A stretch of 64,000 nucleotides of DNA from contig JBFMHN010000002.1 in assembly GCA_040752895.1 (NCBI GenBank), forward strand, positions 330,368 to 394,367, read 5' to 3'. A model generated the notes under the pieces. The model was not told the origin of the DNA and made no database searches. It was given only the letters and a program-made list of their open reading frames with translations. Shown here in pieces: positions 1 through 9,473 of the stretch. A program made the translations under genes and the position numbers. Origin of the DNA: Pseudomonadota bacterium (GTDB lineage: Bacteria; Pseudomonadota; Alphaproteobacteria; GCA-2746255). Position 1 is the first letter of the stretch, and each line of letters opens with the position of its first letter.

Positions 1-2
1 TG

Positions 3-302
3 GCCGCGGACTTGCAAATCTCCCCCGCTTACCTTTCGGCGCTTGAGCACGGCCGGCGCGGCCGGCCGAGCCGGATGCTGTTTCTGCAGATCGCCGCCTA
101 TTTCGAACTGGATTGGGAAGCGCAGGAGGAACTCGAAACCCTTCTCCGGCATTCGAACCCGAAGGTAACGGTGGACACCGCGGGCTTGAGGCCGAACGCG
201 ACGGAGCTTGCGAACCGGCTCGCCCACCGCATCCGGCACCTCAAGCCACCCGCGATCGAGCGCCTTCTCGACCTTCTTCGCGAGGACGCGGAGAAGAAGT
301 AA
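3..302 (+). CDS. XRE-family helix-turn-helix regulator, 5' partial
   Basis: The reading frame is open from the left edge, so the true start lies outside the window and only the last 99 residues are seen. The first visible part (AADLQISPAYLSALEHGRRG) reads like helices 2-4 of a Cro/CI-type DNA-binding domain: recognition-helix pattern SPAYLSALEHG, followed by a loop and PSRMLFLQIAAYFEL. The rest is a charged helical tail without a recognisable domain. It ends 3 bases before the end of hslU, which converges on it. The TTG at 12 is in frame but sits inside the HTH and is unlikely to be the start. Family call is good; target genes are unknown. Confidence 0.8.
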   Translation, partial: AADLQISPAYLSALEHGRRGRPSRMLFLQIAAYFELDWEAQEELETLLRHSNPKVTVDTAGLRPNATELANRLAHRIRHLKPPAIERLLDLLREDAEKK

Positions 303-305
303 GGG

Positions 306-1628
306 TTAAAGGATGAACCGCGAAAGATCGGCGTCCTTGGCAAGCGACTGCACCTGCTCGCGGACGTAATGCGCGTCGATGGTGATGCGCGCGCCGGCAC
401 GGTCCGTCGCGGTGAAGCTGATTTCCTCCAGAAGCCGTTCCAGTATCGTGTGCAGCCTGCGCGCGCCGATGTTCTCGACGTTCCGGTTGACCTGCATCGC
501 GATTTCGGCGATTTCGGCGACGGCGTCCTGGGTGAAGTCGAGCGTCACCTCTTCCGTCGCGAGAAGCGCTCGGTACTGGGTGATGAGGCTCGCCTCCGGC
601 TCGGTCAGGATGCGCACGAAATCCGCTTTCGTGAGCGCCTTGAGCTCGACCCGAATGGGCAGCCGGCCTTGCAGTTCCGGCAGCAGGTCGGACGGCTTCG
701 AAAGGTGGAAGGCGCCGGAGGCGATAAAGAGAATGTGGTCGGTCTTGATCGACCCGTGCTTGGTCGCGACCGTCGTTCCTTCGATCAAGGGAAGCAGGTC
801 GCGCTGCACGCCTTCCCGGCTTACCTCGGCGCCGCGCATATCGGAACGCGCCGTTATCTTGTCGATCTCGTCGAGGAAAACGATGCCGTTCTGCTCGGTT
901 TCGGCGATGGCCTCGCGGAGCACGCGGTCCTGGTCGAGAAGCTTGTCGCTTTCCTCGGCGATCAGGGCCTGGGTGGCCTGCGCGATGGCGACGCGCTTGG
1001 GCTTCTTGCTGCCGCCGAAGGCCTTTCCGAAGATGTCGCCCAGATTGAGCATGCCCATTTGGGCGCCGGGCATGCCCGGAATCTCGATGGTCGGCATCGC
1101 CGCCGCGCCGGAATCGGCAAGCTCGATCTCGATCTCGCGGTCGTCCAGCTCGCCCGCCCGCAGCATGCGCCGGAACTTCTGGCGGGTCTCGGCGGAGGCG
1201 TCCTCGCCAACCAGCGTCTTGAGCAGGCGTTCCTCGGCCAGCTCTTCCGCCTTTGCCGCCACGTCGCGGCGCATCTTCTCGCGCGTCATGGAGAGCGCGA
1301 TTTCAAGAAGGTCGCGGACGATCTGTTCGACATCGCGCCCGACATAACCGACCTCGGTGAATTTCGTCGCCTCGACTTTCAGGAAGGGCGCCTGGGCGAG
1401 ACGTGCGAGGCGCCGGGCGATTTCCGTCTTGCCGCAGCCGGTCGGCCCGATCATGAGAATGTTTTTGGGCAGCACCTCCTCGCGCAAGCTTTCCGGCAAT
1501 TGCTGGCGCCGCCAGCGGTTGCGAAGCGCGATGGCGACCGCCCGCTTCGCCGCGTTCTGGCCGACGATGTAGCGGTCAAGTTCGGAGACGATCTCGCGCG
1601 GCGAGAAGAAGGCGCTGACGGCGGTCAT
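306..1628 (-). CDS. hslU: HslU, ATPase subunit of the HslVU protease
   Basis: AAA+ unfoldase that feeds proteins to the HslV peptidase in the cytoplasm. The 440 residues match the usual length. Visible: Walker [10 protein letters not shown] at 61-69, the GYVG pore loop at about 94-97, a variable I domain at about 110-230, Walker [11 protein letters not shown] at 248-257, and the short C-terminal tail ending LSRFIL that docks into HslV. It starts 4 bases after hslV stops, so the two form one operon in the order hslV-hslU. A heat-shock-type promoter is proposed upstream of hslV. No missing key residue was noticed. Confidence 0.98.
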   Translation of the reverse strand: MTAVSAFFSPREIVSELDRYIVGQNAAKRAVAIALRNRWRRQQLPESLREEVLPKNILMIGPTGCGKTEIARRLARLAQAPFLKVEATKFTEVGYVGRDVEQIVRDLLEIALSMTREKMRRDVAAKAEELAEERLLKTLVGEDASAETRQKFRRMLRAGELDDREIEIELADSGAAAMPTIEIPGMPGAQMGMLNLGDIFGKAFGGSKKPKRVAIAQATQALIAEESDKLLDQDRVLREAIAETEQNGIVFLDEIDKITARSDMRGAEVSREGVQRDLLPLIEGTTVATKHGSIKTDHILFIASGAFHLSKPSDLLPELQGRLPIRVELKALTKADFVRILTEPEASLITQYRALLATEEVTLDFTQDAVAEIAEIAMQVNRNVENIGARRLHTILERLLEEISFTATDRAGARITIDAHYVREQVQSLAKDADLSRFIL

Positions 1629-1632
1629 TCGT

Positions 1633-2181
1633 CTAGAGCGTTTCGATGGTGAAGGTGGTGTTCGTGTAGACGCAGATACCGGCGGCGATCTCCATCGCGC
1701 GCCGGGCGATCGTCTCGGCGTCCATGTCCGTCGCCTGGATGAGCGCGCGCGCCGCGGCCAACGCGAAATTGCCGCCGGAGCCGATGCCGATCAACCCGTC
1801 CTCCGGTTCGAGCACGTCGCCGGTGCCAGTCAGCACCAGGGCGACGTCACGGTCGGCCACCGCCATCATCGCTTCCAGGCGGCGCAGGTAGCGGTCCGTT
1901 CGCCAGTCCTTCGCCATTTCGACGGCAGCCCGCGTCAACTGGCCGGGGTGCTGTTCGAGACGCGCCTCTAAGCGCTCGAAAAGAGTGAGCGCGTCCGCCG
2001 TCGCCCCGGCAAAACCGGCGATGACAGAGCCGTCGCCGAGCCGGCGGACCTTTTTCGCCGTGGTCTTGATGACGGTGCTGCCGAGGCTCACCTGGCCGTC
2101 GCCGGCAATCACGGTCTTGCCCCCCTTGCGGACGCAAAGGATGGTCGTTCCGTGCCAGTGGGTGGTGTCGCTTTCGGCCAT
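1633..2181 (-). CDS. hslV: HslV, peptidase subunit of the HslVU protease
   Basis: Threonine peptidase that forms the dodecameric core of HslVU. Of 182 residues, the first 11 ([11 protein letters not shown]) look like a propeptide; the mature N-terminus would be Thr12 in [11 protein letters not shown], the catalytic threonine of this family. GDGQVSLG and the [14 protein letters not shown] segment are also typical. It is the first gene of hslVU and is divergent from hisB. SD-like GGGAAG lies just before the ATG. Confidence 0.98.
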   Translation of the reverse strand: MAESDTTHWHGTTILCVRKGGKTVIAGDGQVSLGSTVIKTTAKKVRRLGDGSVIAGFAGATADALTLFERLEARLEQHPGQLTRAAVEMAKDWRTDRYLRRLEAMMAVADRDVALVLTGTGDVLEPEDGLIGIGSGGNFALAAARALIQATDMDAETIARRAMEIAAGICVYTNTTFTIETL

Positions 2182-2194
2182 TTTCTTCCCGAAG

Positions 2195-2222
2195 ATGTGG
2201 GGAATCGCCCGCTCGGGTCAAG
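2195..2222 (-). promoter_or_regulatory. Candidate heat-shock (sigma32-like) promoter for hslVU
   Basis: On the minus strand CTTGAC and CCCCACAT are separated by 14 bases, close to the sigma32 pattern CTTGAA-N13-17-CCCCATNT. hslVU is a heat-shock operon in many bacteria. The -10 lies only 13 bases from the hslV ATG, so the leader would be very short, which is a weakness of this call. Confidence 0.35.
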
Positions 2223-2314
2223 GTCTAGGACAGGAGGTGTGGCGGTTTTCCCGAAATCTTGGTAGAACGGCGCGAATCAAGGCGTTGAGAATCCAGAAAT
2301 AAGGACGCGAAGCC

Positions 2315-2914
2315 ATGCGGCACGCCCGCGTCGAGCGCAAGACGAAAGAAACGCGGATAGAGGCCGAGCTCGACCTCGACGGCACCGGTGCGTACGACGT
2401 GGCGACGGGGATCGGCTTCCTCGACCATATGTTGGAACAGCTTTCGCGCCACAGCCTGATCGACCTCAAGCTCCGCGCCGAAGGCGATTTGCGGATCGAC
2501 GGCCACCACACGACGGAAGACACCGGCATCGTGATCGGCGAGGCGGTGAGCCGGGCGCTCGGTGAGCGCCGCGGGGTCGTCCGCTATGGCGAAGCGACGA
2601 TCCCGATGGACGAAACCCTGACGCGGGTCGTCGTGGACATTTCCATGCGCCCCTACCTGATCTGGCGGGTCAACTTCCGCCACCCCAAGGTGGGCGAGAT
2701 GGACGTCGAGCTTTTCAAGGAATGGTTCCAGGCGTTCGCTCAATCGGCCGGCATTACGCTGCATATCGAGAATTTGTATGGCGAGAACACGCACCACATC
2801 ATCGAATCCTGCTTTAAGGGGCTTGCGCGCGCCCTTCGCCAGGCGATCGCGATCGACCCCAAGCGGGCGGACGAGGTGCCGTCCACCAAGGGCGTTCTGG
2901 GCGGCTCGCTTTAA
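2315..2914 (+). CDS. hisB: Imidazoleglycerol-phosphate dehydratase (HisB)
   Basis: Dehydrates imidazoleglycerol phosphate to imidazoleacetol phosphate in histidine synthesis. This is the stand-alone 199-residue dehydratase without the histidinol-phosphatase domain of the enterobacterial fusion. Metal-binding and catalytic motifs are present: [18 protein letters not shown] and, near the end, NTHHIIES. It is the first gene of the his cluster here; hisB-X-hisH-hisA-hisF-hisE run in one direction with short gaps or overlaps. An AAGGA-type SD precedes the ATG. Confidence 0.98.
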   Translation: MRHARVERKTKETRIEAELDLDGTGAYDVATGIGFLDHMLEQLSRHSLIDLKLRAEGDLRIDGHHTTEDTGIVIGEAVSRALGERRGVVRYGEATIPMDETLTRVVVDISMRPYLIWRVNFRHPKVGEMDVELFKEWFQAFAQSAGITLHIENLYGENTHHIIESCFKGLARALRQAIAIDPKRADEVPSTKGVLGGSL

Positions 2915-2938
2915 TCGCACGCGCGCGGAGGGGTGACG

Positions 2939-3310
2939 GTGGCGATTTACACGGTCCATCGGTTGCCGCTTGCGGCGGAAACGGGCGAGGACGAGACCGT
3001 TTTCGTCAAGGAAGGCTTTGCGTGGCCGGCCTTTTTCTTCACCGGCCTGTGGGCCTTCTGGCACCGGATGTGGGGGGTGGGCACCCTGCTGCTGGCCGGC
3101 GGTCTCGCGCTTGACGGCGGCCTTGCTTTCCTCGGTGCGGACCCGCTCGTTCACGGCACAGCGCTGGCTTCTTACCTTATCTTCATAGGCCTCTTCGCCA
3201 ACGACTGGCGGCGGCGGTGGTTGGCGCGGCGCGGCTATGAATTTTTAAGCCCGGTCGGCGGCGAAACCCGCGAGGGGGCAATCCGCCGCTACTACGACCA
3301 CACGCCATGA
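2939..3310 (+). CDS. Small DUF2628-like membrane protein inside the his operon
   Basis: About 123 residues with two or three hydrophobic segments: [20 protein letters not shown] (about 27-46), the following [19 protein letters not shown], and [15 protein letters not shown]. The aromatic-rich first segment and the C-terminal charged domain ([13 protein letters not shown]) resemble DUF2628 proteins; their function is unknown. Two in-frame GTG starts exist, at 2933 and 2939. The SD GGAGGG ends at 2932, which fits 2939 (6-base spacing) and not 2933. Its stop overlaps the hisH start (ATGA), so it is translationally coupled to a histidine gene. No catalytic role in the pathway is suggested by the sequence. 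Confidence 0.8.
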   Translation: MAIYTVHRLPLAAETGEDETVFVKEGFAWPAFFFTGLWAFWHRMWGVGTLLLAGGLALDGGLAFLGADPLVHGTALASYLIFIGLFANDWRRRWLARRGYEFLSPVGGETREGAIRRYYDHTP

Positions 3311-3951
3311 GCGTTGCCGTCATCGACTACGGTTCGGGGAATTTGCGGTCGGCGGCGAAGGCGCTGGAGGCGGCGTCGCGGGCGGCGGATTTGGGGCTTG
3401 CGGTCGAGGTGACGGTAGAGGCGCGCAAGGTGCGCGCGGCAAGCCGCATCGTCCTGCCGGGGGTCGGCGCCTTCGCCGACTGCAAGGCCGGCCTTGCCCG
3501 CCTGCCCGGCATGCTGGAGGCCTTGCAGGAGACGGTGATCGAAAAGGGGCGGCCTTTTCTCGGCATCTGCGTCGGCATGCAACTGATGGCGGAGCGCGGC
3601 TTCGAGCATGGCGCACACGCGGGCCTTGGCTGGATCGCCGGCGAGGTTACGCCGATCGTCCCAAAGGACCCTTCGCTCAAGGTGCCGCACATGGGCTGGA
3701 ACGAACTCGAGCTGGAGGCCGAAGAACACCCGCTTTTCGCCGGCATCGCATCCGGCGCGCACGCTTACTTCGTGCACGGCTTCGCGCTTCGCCTAGCGCG
3801 GGCGGAGGATAGGCTGGCCAGCGTCGATTATGGCGGGCGGCTTACCGCCGCCGTCGGCCGGGCGAACCTCGCCGGCACCCAGTTTCACCCGGAGAAAAGC
3901 CAGGGCGTTGGCCTTCGCCTGCTCGCCAATTTCCTGCGCTGGCGGCCCTGA
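3307..3951 (+). CDS. hisH: Imidazole glycerol phosphate synthase, glutaminase subunit (HisH)
   Basis: Class I glutamine amidotransferase that supplies ammonia to HisF. In 214 residues the catalytic triad can be read: Cys88 in GICVGMQLM and His194/Glu196 in FHPEKS. The oxyanion segment PGVGAFADC is also present. ATG overlaps the stop of the upstream membrane-protein gene, and hisA starts 3 bases downstream, so hisH and hisA are in the usual order H-A-F. Confidence 0.98.
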   Translation: MSVAVIDYGSGNLRSAAKALEAASRAADLGLAVEVTVEARKVRAASRIVLPGVGAFADCKAGLARLPGMLEALQETVIEKGRPFLGICVGMQLMAERGFEHGAHAGLGWIAGEVTPIVPKDPSLKVPHMGWNELELEAEEHPLFAGIASGAHAYFVHGFALRLARAEDRLASVDYGGRLTAAVGRANLAGTQFHPEKSQGVGLRLLANFLRWRP

Positions 3952-3954
3952 CCC

Positions 3955-4692
3955 ATGATCCTTTATCCCGCGATCGACGTGAAGGAGGGGACTTGCGTCC
4001 GTCTGTGGCAGGGCGACATGGAAAAAGTCACGCGCTTCAACGACGACCCGGCGGCCCAGGCCGCAAGCTTTGCGGCGGCCGGCTTCCGCTGGCTCCACGT
4101 CGTCGATCTCGACGGCGCGGTGGCGGGCGGGCCGGTGAACACGGCCGCCGTCCGCGCCATCCTTGGCGCGGTCAACCTGCCGGTGCAGCTTGGCGGCGGC
4201 ATCCGCGATTTGGCGACACTGGAGGCCTGGCTGGCGGAAGGCATTACCCGCGTCGTCCTGGGCACGGTCGCCCTTTCCGACCCCGGTCTCGTTCGCGAGG
4301 CGGCCAAGCGTTTCCCCGGCCGCGTTGCGGTCGGCATCGACGCCTGGCAGGGACGCGTCGCCATCCGGGGCTGGCAAGAGGCGTCCGAGGTGGAGGCGAT
4401 AGAGCTCGCCAAACGCTATGAGGACGCCGGCATTGCGGCGATCATCTACACCGACATCCAGCGCGACGGCACGCTGCGGGGGCCGAACGTCGCGGCGACG
4501 GCAGCGCTAGCGGAAGCGCTCACCATCCCCGTCATCGCCTCGGGCGGGGTTTCTTCGCTGGACGATATCGCGGCGCTGAAGGCAAGGGAGGCAAGCGGCA
4601 TCGCGGGCGTCATCCTGGGCCGCGCGCTTTACGACGGCAAAGTCGCGCCGCAAGCCGCCCTCGAAATCGCCAACCGGGAATCCAATGCTTAA
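3955..4692 (+). CDS. hisA: ProFAR isomerase (HisA)
   Basis: Beta/alpha-barrel enzyme that isomerises the aminoaldose ProFAR to the aminoketose PRFAR. It has 245 residues, the normal length. Asp8 in YPAIDVKEG and Asp129 in VGIDA match the conserved acidic positions of the HisA/HisF barrels, and the two phosphate-binding glycine motifs LGGGIRD and [10 protein letters not shown] are intact. The last 8 bases overlap hisF. Confidence 0.98.
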   Translation: MILYPAIDVKEGTCVRLWQGDMEKVTRFNDDPAAQAASFAAAGFRWLHVVDLDGAVAGGPVNTAAVRAILGAVNLPVQLGGGIRDLATLEAWLAEGITRVVLGTVALSDPGLVREAAKRFPGRVAVGIDAWQGRVAIRGWQEASEVEAIELAKRYEDAGIAAIIYTDIQRDGTLRGPNVAATAALAEALTIPVIASGGVSSLDDIAALKAREASGIAGVILGRALYDGKVAPQAALEIANRESNA

Positions 4693-5455
4693 AGCCCGCC
4701 TCATCCCCTGTCTCGATGTCAAGAACGGCCGCGTCGTCAAGGGCGTCAACTTCGTCGATCTGCAGGACGCCGGCGACCCCGTCGAACAGGCGACGGTTTA
4801 CGACCGCGCGGAAGCGGACGAGCTTTGCTTCCTCGACATCACGGCTTCCCACGAAAACCGCGACACGCTTTTCGACGTCGTCGCCAGAACGGCGGAGCGC
4901 TGCTTCATGCCGCTCACCGTGGGCGGGGGCGTGCGCACCACGGAAGACGTCCGCAAGCTTCTGCTGGCCGGCGCCGACAAGGTTTCCATCAACACGGCGG
5001 CGGTGGCCAAGCCCGAGCTGGTGACGGAGGCGGCGCTGCGCTTCGGCCAGCAATGCATCGTCGTGGCGCTCGACGCCAAGCGCGCGCCTTCCGGCGCCTA
5101 CGAGATTTTCACCCATGGCGGCCGGCAGGCGACCGGCATCGAGGCGGTTGGCTGGGCGAAGCGGATGGCGGCCGCCGGGGCCGGCGAGATTCTGCTCACC
5201 TCGATGGACCGCGACGGCACCCGGGCCGGCTTCGATCTCGCCCTTACGCGGGCGGTGGCCGACGCCGTCCCCGTCCCCGTCATCGCCTCGGGCGGGGTCG
5301 GCACGCTCGATCATTTGGTCGAAGGAATCCGGGAAGGCCACGCCTCGGCCGTGCTCGCCGCTTCCATTTTCCACTTCGGGGAATATTCAATCGCCGAGGC
5401 GAAGGCTTATCTGGCGGCGGCCGGGATACCGGTGCGCCCGGCCGCCCGGCCGTGA
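4685..5455 (+). CDS. hisF: Imidazole glycerol phosphate synthase, cyclase subunit (HisF)
   Basis: Barrel subunit that uses HisH-derived ammonia to convert PRFAR to imidazole glycerol phosphate and AICAR. It has 256 residues. The catalytic pair is Asp11 ([13 protein letters not shown]) and Asp130 (VVALDAK). Phosphate-binding loops [10 protein letters not shown] and [10 protein letters not shown] are present. ATG lies 8 bases inside hisA. hisE follows after 27 bases. Confidence 0.98.
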   Translation: MLKARLIPCLDVKNGRVVKGVNFVDLQDAGDPVEQATVYDRAEADELCFLDITASHENRDTLFDVVARTAERCFMPLTVGGGVRTTEDVRKLLLAGADKVSINTAAVAKPELVTEAALRFGQQCIVVALDAKRAPSGAYEIFTHGGRQATGIEAVGWAKRMAAAGAGEILLTSMDRDGTRAGFDLALTRAVADAVPVPVIASGGVGTLDHLVEGIREGHASAVLAASIFHFGEYSIAEAKAYLAAAGIPVRPAARP

Positions 5456-5482
5456 TAGGCTGGCAACCGGGAGCCTAAAGCC

Positions 5483-5815
5483 ATGACAGAAACGAATGGA
5501 CAAGCCACCCTTTCCCGCCTCTTCGCCTTGATCGAAGGCCGCAAGGGAAAGGACCCCGAGACATCCTATACGGCGCAATTGCTGGCCGGGGGGGTTGGGA
5601 AGATCGCCGAGAAGCTTGGCGAGGAGGCGATCGAGACGGTTCTCGCCGCCGTCACCGGGGAACGGGAGGCGCTTATCCACGAAAGTGCCGACCTTCTCTA
5701 TCATTTGCTCGTGTTGCTGGCGGCGCGCGGGATTCGACCGGAAGACGTTTTCGCCGAGCTTGAAAAGCGCGAGGGAAGATCGGGAATCGAGGAAAAATGC
5801 GCCCGCAAACGCTAG
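5483..5815 (+). CDS. hisE: Phosphoribosyl-ATP pyrophosphohydrolase (HisE)
   Basis: Hydrolyses PR-ATP to PR-AMP and pyrophosphate, an early histidine step. The 110 residues form the all-alpha MazG-like fold with metal-binding EKLGEEAIETVLAAV and HESADLLYHLLVLL. It is a free-standing HisE rather than a HisIE fusion; hisI, hisG and hisD must lie elsewhere. hinT follows 11 bases later and is probably co-transcribed. Confidence 0.97.
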   Translation: MTETNGQATLSRLFALIEGRKGKDPETSYTAQLLAGGVGKIAEKLGEEAIETVLAAVTGEREALIHESADLLYHLLVLLAARGIRPEDVFAELEKREGRSGIEEKCARKR

Positions 5816-5826
5816 GGGGGCAAACC

Positions 5827-6204
5827 ATGGCGTACGACCCGAACAACGTGTTCGCCAAGATTCTGCGCGGCGAAATCCCGTGCAGGAAAATTTACGAGGA
5901 TGACTTCGCGCTCGCCTTCCACGACGTCAACCCGCAGGCCCCCGTGCACGCCCTCGTCATCCCGAAGGGCGAATACGTCTCGATGGCCGATTTTTCCGAA
6001 CGCGCCCCGGACGCCCTGCTCGCCGGCTTCTTCCGCGCCGTCGGCAAGGTCGCAAAGACCCTCGGCGTTGCCGAATCTGGCTACCGCATTCTGGCCAATC
6101 ACGGGACGGATTCGCACCAGGAAGTGCCCCACTTCCACGTCCACGTGTTCGGCGGCGCGGGGCTCGGCCGCATGCTGCACTTGCGGAAAGGTCCGAAAGG
6201 CTAG
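5827..6204 (+). CDS. hinT: HIT-family purine nucleoside phosphoramidase (HinT-like)
   Basis: Cytoplasmic nucleotide-binding hydrolase of the histidine triad family. The 125-residue form starts at ATG 5827 after the SD AGGGGGG; an in-frame ATG 10 codons earlier lies inside hisE and is unlikely. The triad HFHVHVFGG puts His102, His104 and His106 in line, and the first His motif NHGTDSHQEV is typical. The stop overlaps the stop of comM on the other strand by 3 bases. Linkage of hinT to the end of the his operon is common in alphaproteobacteria; no direct role in histidine synthesis is known. Confidence 0.96.
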   Translation: MAYDPNNVFAKILRGEIPCRKIYEDDFALAFHDVNPQAPVHALVIPKGEYVSMADFSERAPDALLAGFFRAVGKVAKTLGVAESGYRILANHGTDSHQEVPHFHVHVFGGAGLGRMLHLRKGPKG

Positions 6205-7730
6205 AGCGGACTTCTTCCAGGCGCCAGGCGGCGGAAGGTAAGCGCCTCGGCGAGGTGGCCGCGGTGAATGGCCGCGCTGCCCTCGAGGTCGGCCAGGGTG
6301 CGCGCCACGCGGAGCACGCGGTGATAGCCGCGCGCCGTCAAGCGAAGCTTGCCGATCGCCTCTTCGAGCAGCGCCTTGCCTTCCTTGTCCGTCGCGGTCA
6401 CCGCTTCGAGAAGTTCGCCGTCGGCTGCGGCGTTCACGCGAACGTCAGCACCCATTTTTTCATAGCGTTCCGCCTGGCGCTCGCGGGCCGCCAGCACGCG
6501 CGCGCGCACGGCGGCCGACGGTTCCGAAAACCCCGGCCGGATCAGTTCCTCGGGCGGCACCTCGGGCACCTCGACGTGGAGGTCGATGCGGTCGAAGAGG
6601 GGGCCGGAAATCTTCGCCTGGTATTCGACGGCGCATTTCGGGGCGCGCCCGCAGTCGCGCGCCGGGTCGCCCAGATAGCCGCAGTGGCAGGGATTCATCG
6701 CCGCCACCAGTTGAACGCGGGCCGGGTAAGTGACGTGGGCGTTGGCCCGCGCCACGGCGACCCGCCCCGTTTCGAGCGGCTGGCGAAGCGCTTCCAGCGC
6801 CGCCCGCGAAAATTCCGGCAGTTCGTCGAGGAAGAGAACGCCGTGATGGGCGAGCGTCACCTCGCCCGGCCGCGCCTTGGCGCCGCCGCCGACCAGCGCC
6901 GGAAGGGAAGCGGAATGGTGGGGCTCCCGGAAGGGGCGTCGCCGGGAAAGTTTCCCCTCTTTGAGGAGACCGGCGATGCTCTGGATCATGCTGACGTCCA
7001 GGGATTCGCGGGCGTCGAGCGGCGGCAAGAGGCCGGGCAGCCGCTGGGCCAGCAACGACTTGCCGGCGCCGGGCGGGCCGATCATCAGAAGGTTGTGGCC
7101 GCCCGCCGCCGTCGCTTCGAGCGCCCGCTTCGCCGTCTCCTGGCCCTTGACGTCGGCGAGGTCGGGGTAAGGCGCTTCCGCTTCCGCCGCCGCCAGCTCC
7201 GGCTGCGGCGGGCTTAAGGCTAGATTGCCCTTGAAGTGATTGACGAGGGCAAGAAGGGTGGCGGCTGCCAGCACCGCGGCCCCGTCCGCCCAGGCGGCTT
7301 CCGCCCCGCAAACCGCCGGGCAGATGAAGCCGCGGTCGTTCGCGGCTGCCGCGATCGCCGCCGGCAGGACGCCGGCGACCGCGCTCAAACCCCCGTCCAG
7401 CGAAAGCTCCCCCATTGCCATATAGCCCGCAAGCTCGTCGCCGGAGAGGACGCCCATCGCGGCCAGCAGCGCCAGCGCGATGGGCAGGTCGAAATGACTC
7501 CCCTCCTTCAGCACATCGGCCGGCGCCAGGTTGACGATGATCCGCTTCAGCGGCAGTGCGAGCCCCATCGATTCGAGGGCGGCGCGCACGCGCTCGCGGG
7601 ATTCGGCGACCGCCTTGTCGGCAAGGCCCACGATCGTAAAGGCGGGCAGGCCGTTCGTGACCCGCACCTGAACATCAACCTCCCGGACATCGATGCCGGA
7701 AAAGGCAACGGTGGCGATGCGTGCAACCAA
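6201..7730 (-). CDS. comM: YifB/ComM-family Mg-chelatase-like AAA+ ATPase
   Basis: 509 residues. N-terminal domain (1-170) of the ChlI/Lon-like fold, then an AAA+ module with Walker A GPPGAGKS at 218-225, a Walker B-like segment GVLFLDELPEF, and a zinc-type cluster MNPCHCGYLGDPARDCGRAPKC. In naturally competent bacteria ComM is a branch-migration helicase for integrating single-stranded DNA. Whether this organism is competent cannot be told here. Length and motif set are complete. gshB lies 25 bases upstream on the same strand. Confidence 0.95.
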   Translation of the reverse strand: MVARIATVAFSGIDVREVDVQVRVTNGLPAFTIVGLADKAVAESRERVRAALESMGLALPLKRIIVNLAPADVLKEGSHFDLPIALALLAAMGVLSGDELAGYMAMGELSLDGGLSAVAGVLPAAIAAAANDRGFICPAVCGAEAAWADGAAVLAAATLLALVNHFKGNLALSPPQPELAAAEAEAPYPDLADVKGQETAKRALEATAAGGHNLLMIGPPGAGKSLLAQRLPGLLPPLDARESLDVSMIQSIAGLLKEGKLSRRRPFREPHHSASLPALVGGGAKARPGEVTLAHHGVLFLDELPEFSRAALEALRQPLETGRVAVARANAHVTYPARVQLVAAMNPCHCGYLGDPARDCGRAPKCAVEYQAKISGPLFDRIDLHVEVPEVPPEELIRPGFSEPSAAVRARVLAARERQAERYEKMGADVRVNAAADGELLEAVTATDKEGKALLEEAIGKLRLTARGYHRVLRVARTLADLEGSAAIHRGHLAEALTFRRLAPGRSPL

Positions 7731-7755
7731 GGACGCTTTCCTCTGCGGCGTTCGC

Positions 7756-8724
7756 TCAGCCCGTCCGCTTGGGACGATGCTGGGCGGCGTGGCGGGCCTC
7801 GATCACGTCCCAGATCTTCGCCTCGATCGAAACGTTATCGAACCGGTCGATTTCGCGAATGCCGGTCGGCGACGTGACGTTGATCTCAGTGATGTATTTT
7901 CCGATAACGTCGATCCCGACGAAGACGAGACCGCGCTTCTTCAGCGTTCCGCCGATCGCTTCGCAGAGCAGGGTGTCGTGCGCGCTCAGCGTCGCCTTTT
8001 TGGCGGTGCCGCCGACGTGCAGGTTTGACCGCGCCTCGCCCGGGGGCGGGATGCGGTTGATCGCGCCGACCGGTTTGCCGTCCACCAGGATGATGCGTTT
8101 GTCGCCTTCGCGGACCTGCGGCAGATAGCGCTGCACGACGATAGGTTCCCGGTACAGTTCGGTGAAGAATTCGAGCAGCGCGTTCAGGTTCTCGTCTTGC
8201 GGCGTGACGTGGAAGACGCCGCGCCCGCCGTTGCCGAAAAGGGGCTTCAGCACGATATCGCCGTGCTCCTTCCGGAAGGCGCCGATCTCCTCGCGGTCCG
8301 AGGTGATCAGCGTCGGCGGCATCAGATCGGAGAAATGCGTGATGAACAGTTTCTCCGGCGCGTTTCGCACCTCGATCGGGTCGTTCACTACCAGCGTCGT
8401 CGCCATCACGTGTTCCAGCAGATGCGTCGCCGTGATGTAGGCCATGTCGAAGGGCGGGTCCTGGCGCATCAGCACGACATCGACGGTTGCCAGGTCAATG
8501 CTCTGGGGGTCGCCGAAGGTGTAGTGATGGCCCTTCTCGTCGCGCACCATGAGAGGGTGGGTGCGGGCCACCACCCGGCCGCAGCGGAAGGTAAGGTCCT
8601 GCGGCAGGTAATGAAAAAGGGCGTGGCCCCGGCGCACGGCCTCCAGCGCCAGGGCGAACGTGCTGTCCCCCTCGATGTTGATCCCTTCGATGGGGTCCAT
8701 CTGGATCGCGACGGCAAGGCTCAT
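7756..8724 (-). CDS. gshB: Glutathione synthetase
   Basis: ATP-grasp ligase joining gamma-glutamylcysteine and glycine. It has 322 residues, the usual bacterial size. It begins with the conserved [34 protein letters not shown], the glycine-rich loop [13 protein letters not shown] and the C-terminal [16 protein letters not shown] are diagnostic. It is followed by comM on the same strand. The 119-base gap upstream carries short direct repeats (see separate entry). Confidence 0.97.
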   Translation of the reverse strand: MSLAVAIQMDPIEGINIEGDSTFALALEAVRRGHALFHYLPQDLTFRCGRVVARTHPLMVRDEKGHHYTFGDPQSIDLATVDVVLMRQDPPFDMAYITATHLLEHVMATTLVVNDPIEVRNAPEKLFITHFSDLMPPTLITSDREEIGAFRKEHGDIVLKPLFGNGGRGVFHVTPQDENLNALLEFFTELYREPIVVQRYLPQVREGDKRIILVDGKPVGAINRIPPPGEARSNLHVGGTAKKATLSAHDTLLCEAIGGTLKKRGLVFVGIDVIGKYITEINVTSPTGIREIDRFDNVSIEAKIWDVIEARHAAQHRPKRTG

Positions 8725-8756
8725 GCAGGCACCCGCGTAGGCAAGAAAAGACCGGG

Positions 8757-8806
8757 GATAGGAGAACCAAGAATAGGAAAGTCGAGAAGAGGCGAGAATA
8801 GGAAAG
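8757..8806. repeat. Short direct repeats GAATAGGAAAG upstream of gshB
   Basis: The 11-mer GAATAGGAAAG occurs exactly at 8771-8781 and 8796-8806 (25-base period), with a shorter related copy GATAGGA at 8757-8763. They lie in the 119-base gap between gshB and the BON lipoprotein gene, upstream of gshB in its direction of transcription. Function is unknown; on the gshB sense strand they read CTTTCCTATTC. Confidence 0.6.
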
Positions 8807-8843
8807 AATGTCCGCTCGCGCCAGTCGGCGGTTTTCCCCCGCT

Positions 8844-9446
8844 TTAAGACGCGCGCCGCCGCGGGTCGTCCTTCAGAAGCACGTGGCTCACGACCCCTTC
8901 CACGTATGGGATGTCGCGGGCGGTTCGTATGACGCGGTCGAGTTCCCGGCCGTCCTGGGCGACGCCCAGGACATAGATCACCCGACCGACCGCCTCGACC
9001 GAATAGTTGATAGCGAGGACTTCCTTGTCGAACAAAAGCCGTGTCCGAAGCTCGGCGGCGATCCAGCCGTCGCGGACGGTGTCCAGTATTTCCGCGTCGG
9101 GGGCGACGTGAAGCTCGTTGATGACTTCCTTGACGCCCGCCACCTGCCAGGTCAGCCGCGTCGCGGCGTCGAGCGCTTCCGCGTTCGGCACTATCCCCAT
9201 GAGTAGCACGCGGCCCTCGTGGACGCTGGTGCTGACGCGGCGGAAAAGCGCGATGTCGGCGTTCAAAAATTTATAGTTGATCTCGGCGCGGATCGTCGTA
9301 TCGCCGATGGCGCCGCCCAAGCCCCGCTCTTCCGACGCGGCGACACCGGCGCCGGCGCCGGCGCCGACCGCCATGCCGATCGGCGAACAGGCGGCGAGCG
9401 GCAGGCCGGCGGACAGGAGAAGGCAAAACCAGCGGCGCAGCAGCAT
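8844..9446 (-). CDS. Lipoprotein with two BON domains
   Basis: Secreted lipoprotein: [20 protein letters not shown] is a short signal peptide with a lipobox LAAC. A GTG 7 codons upstream (9467) is also in frame, but the ATG at 9446 gives a normal signal peptide. A glycine/alanine stretch ([14 protein letters not shown]) is followed by two BON repeats, roughly [10 protein letters not shown]...VINELHV and [15 protein letters not shown]...VVSHVLL. BON proteins such as DolP and OsmY help maintain envelope integrity. It is in a run with yraN and rsmI (same strand, 7-base gap to yraN), a conserved alphaproteobacterial neighbourhood. Confidence 0.9.
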   Translation of the reverse strand: MLLRRWFCLLLSAGLPLAACSPIGMAVGAGAGAGVAASEERGLGGAIGDTTIRAEINYKFLNADIALFRRVSTSVHEGRVLLMGIVPNAEALDAATRLTWQVAGVKEVINELHVAPDAEILDTVRDGWIAAELRTRLLFDKEVLAINYSVEAVGRVIYVLGVAQDGRELDRVIRTARDIPYVEGVVSHVLLKDDPRRRAS

Positions 9447-9473
9447 GGGGGTCCCGGCGGTGTCCACGATGTT

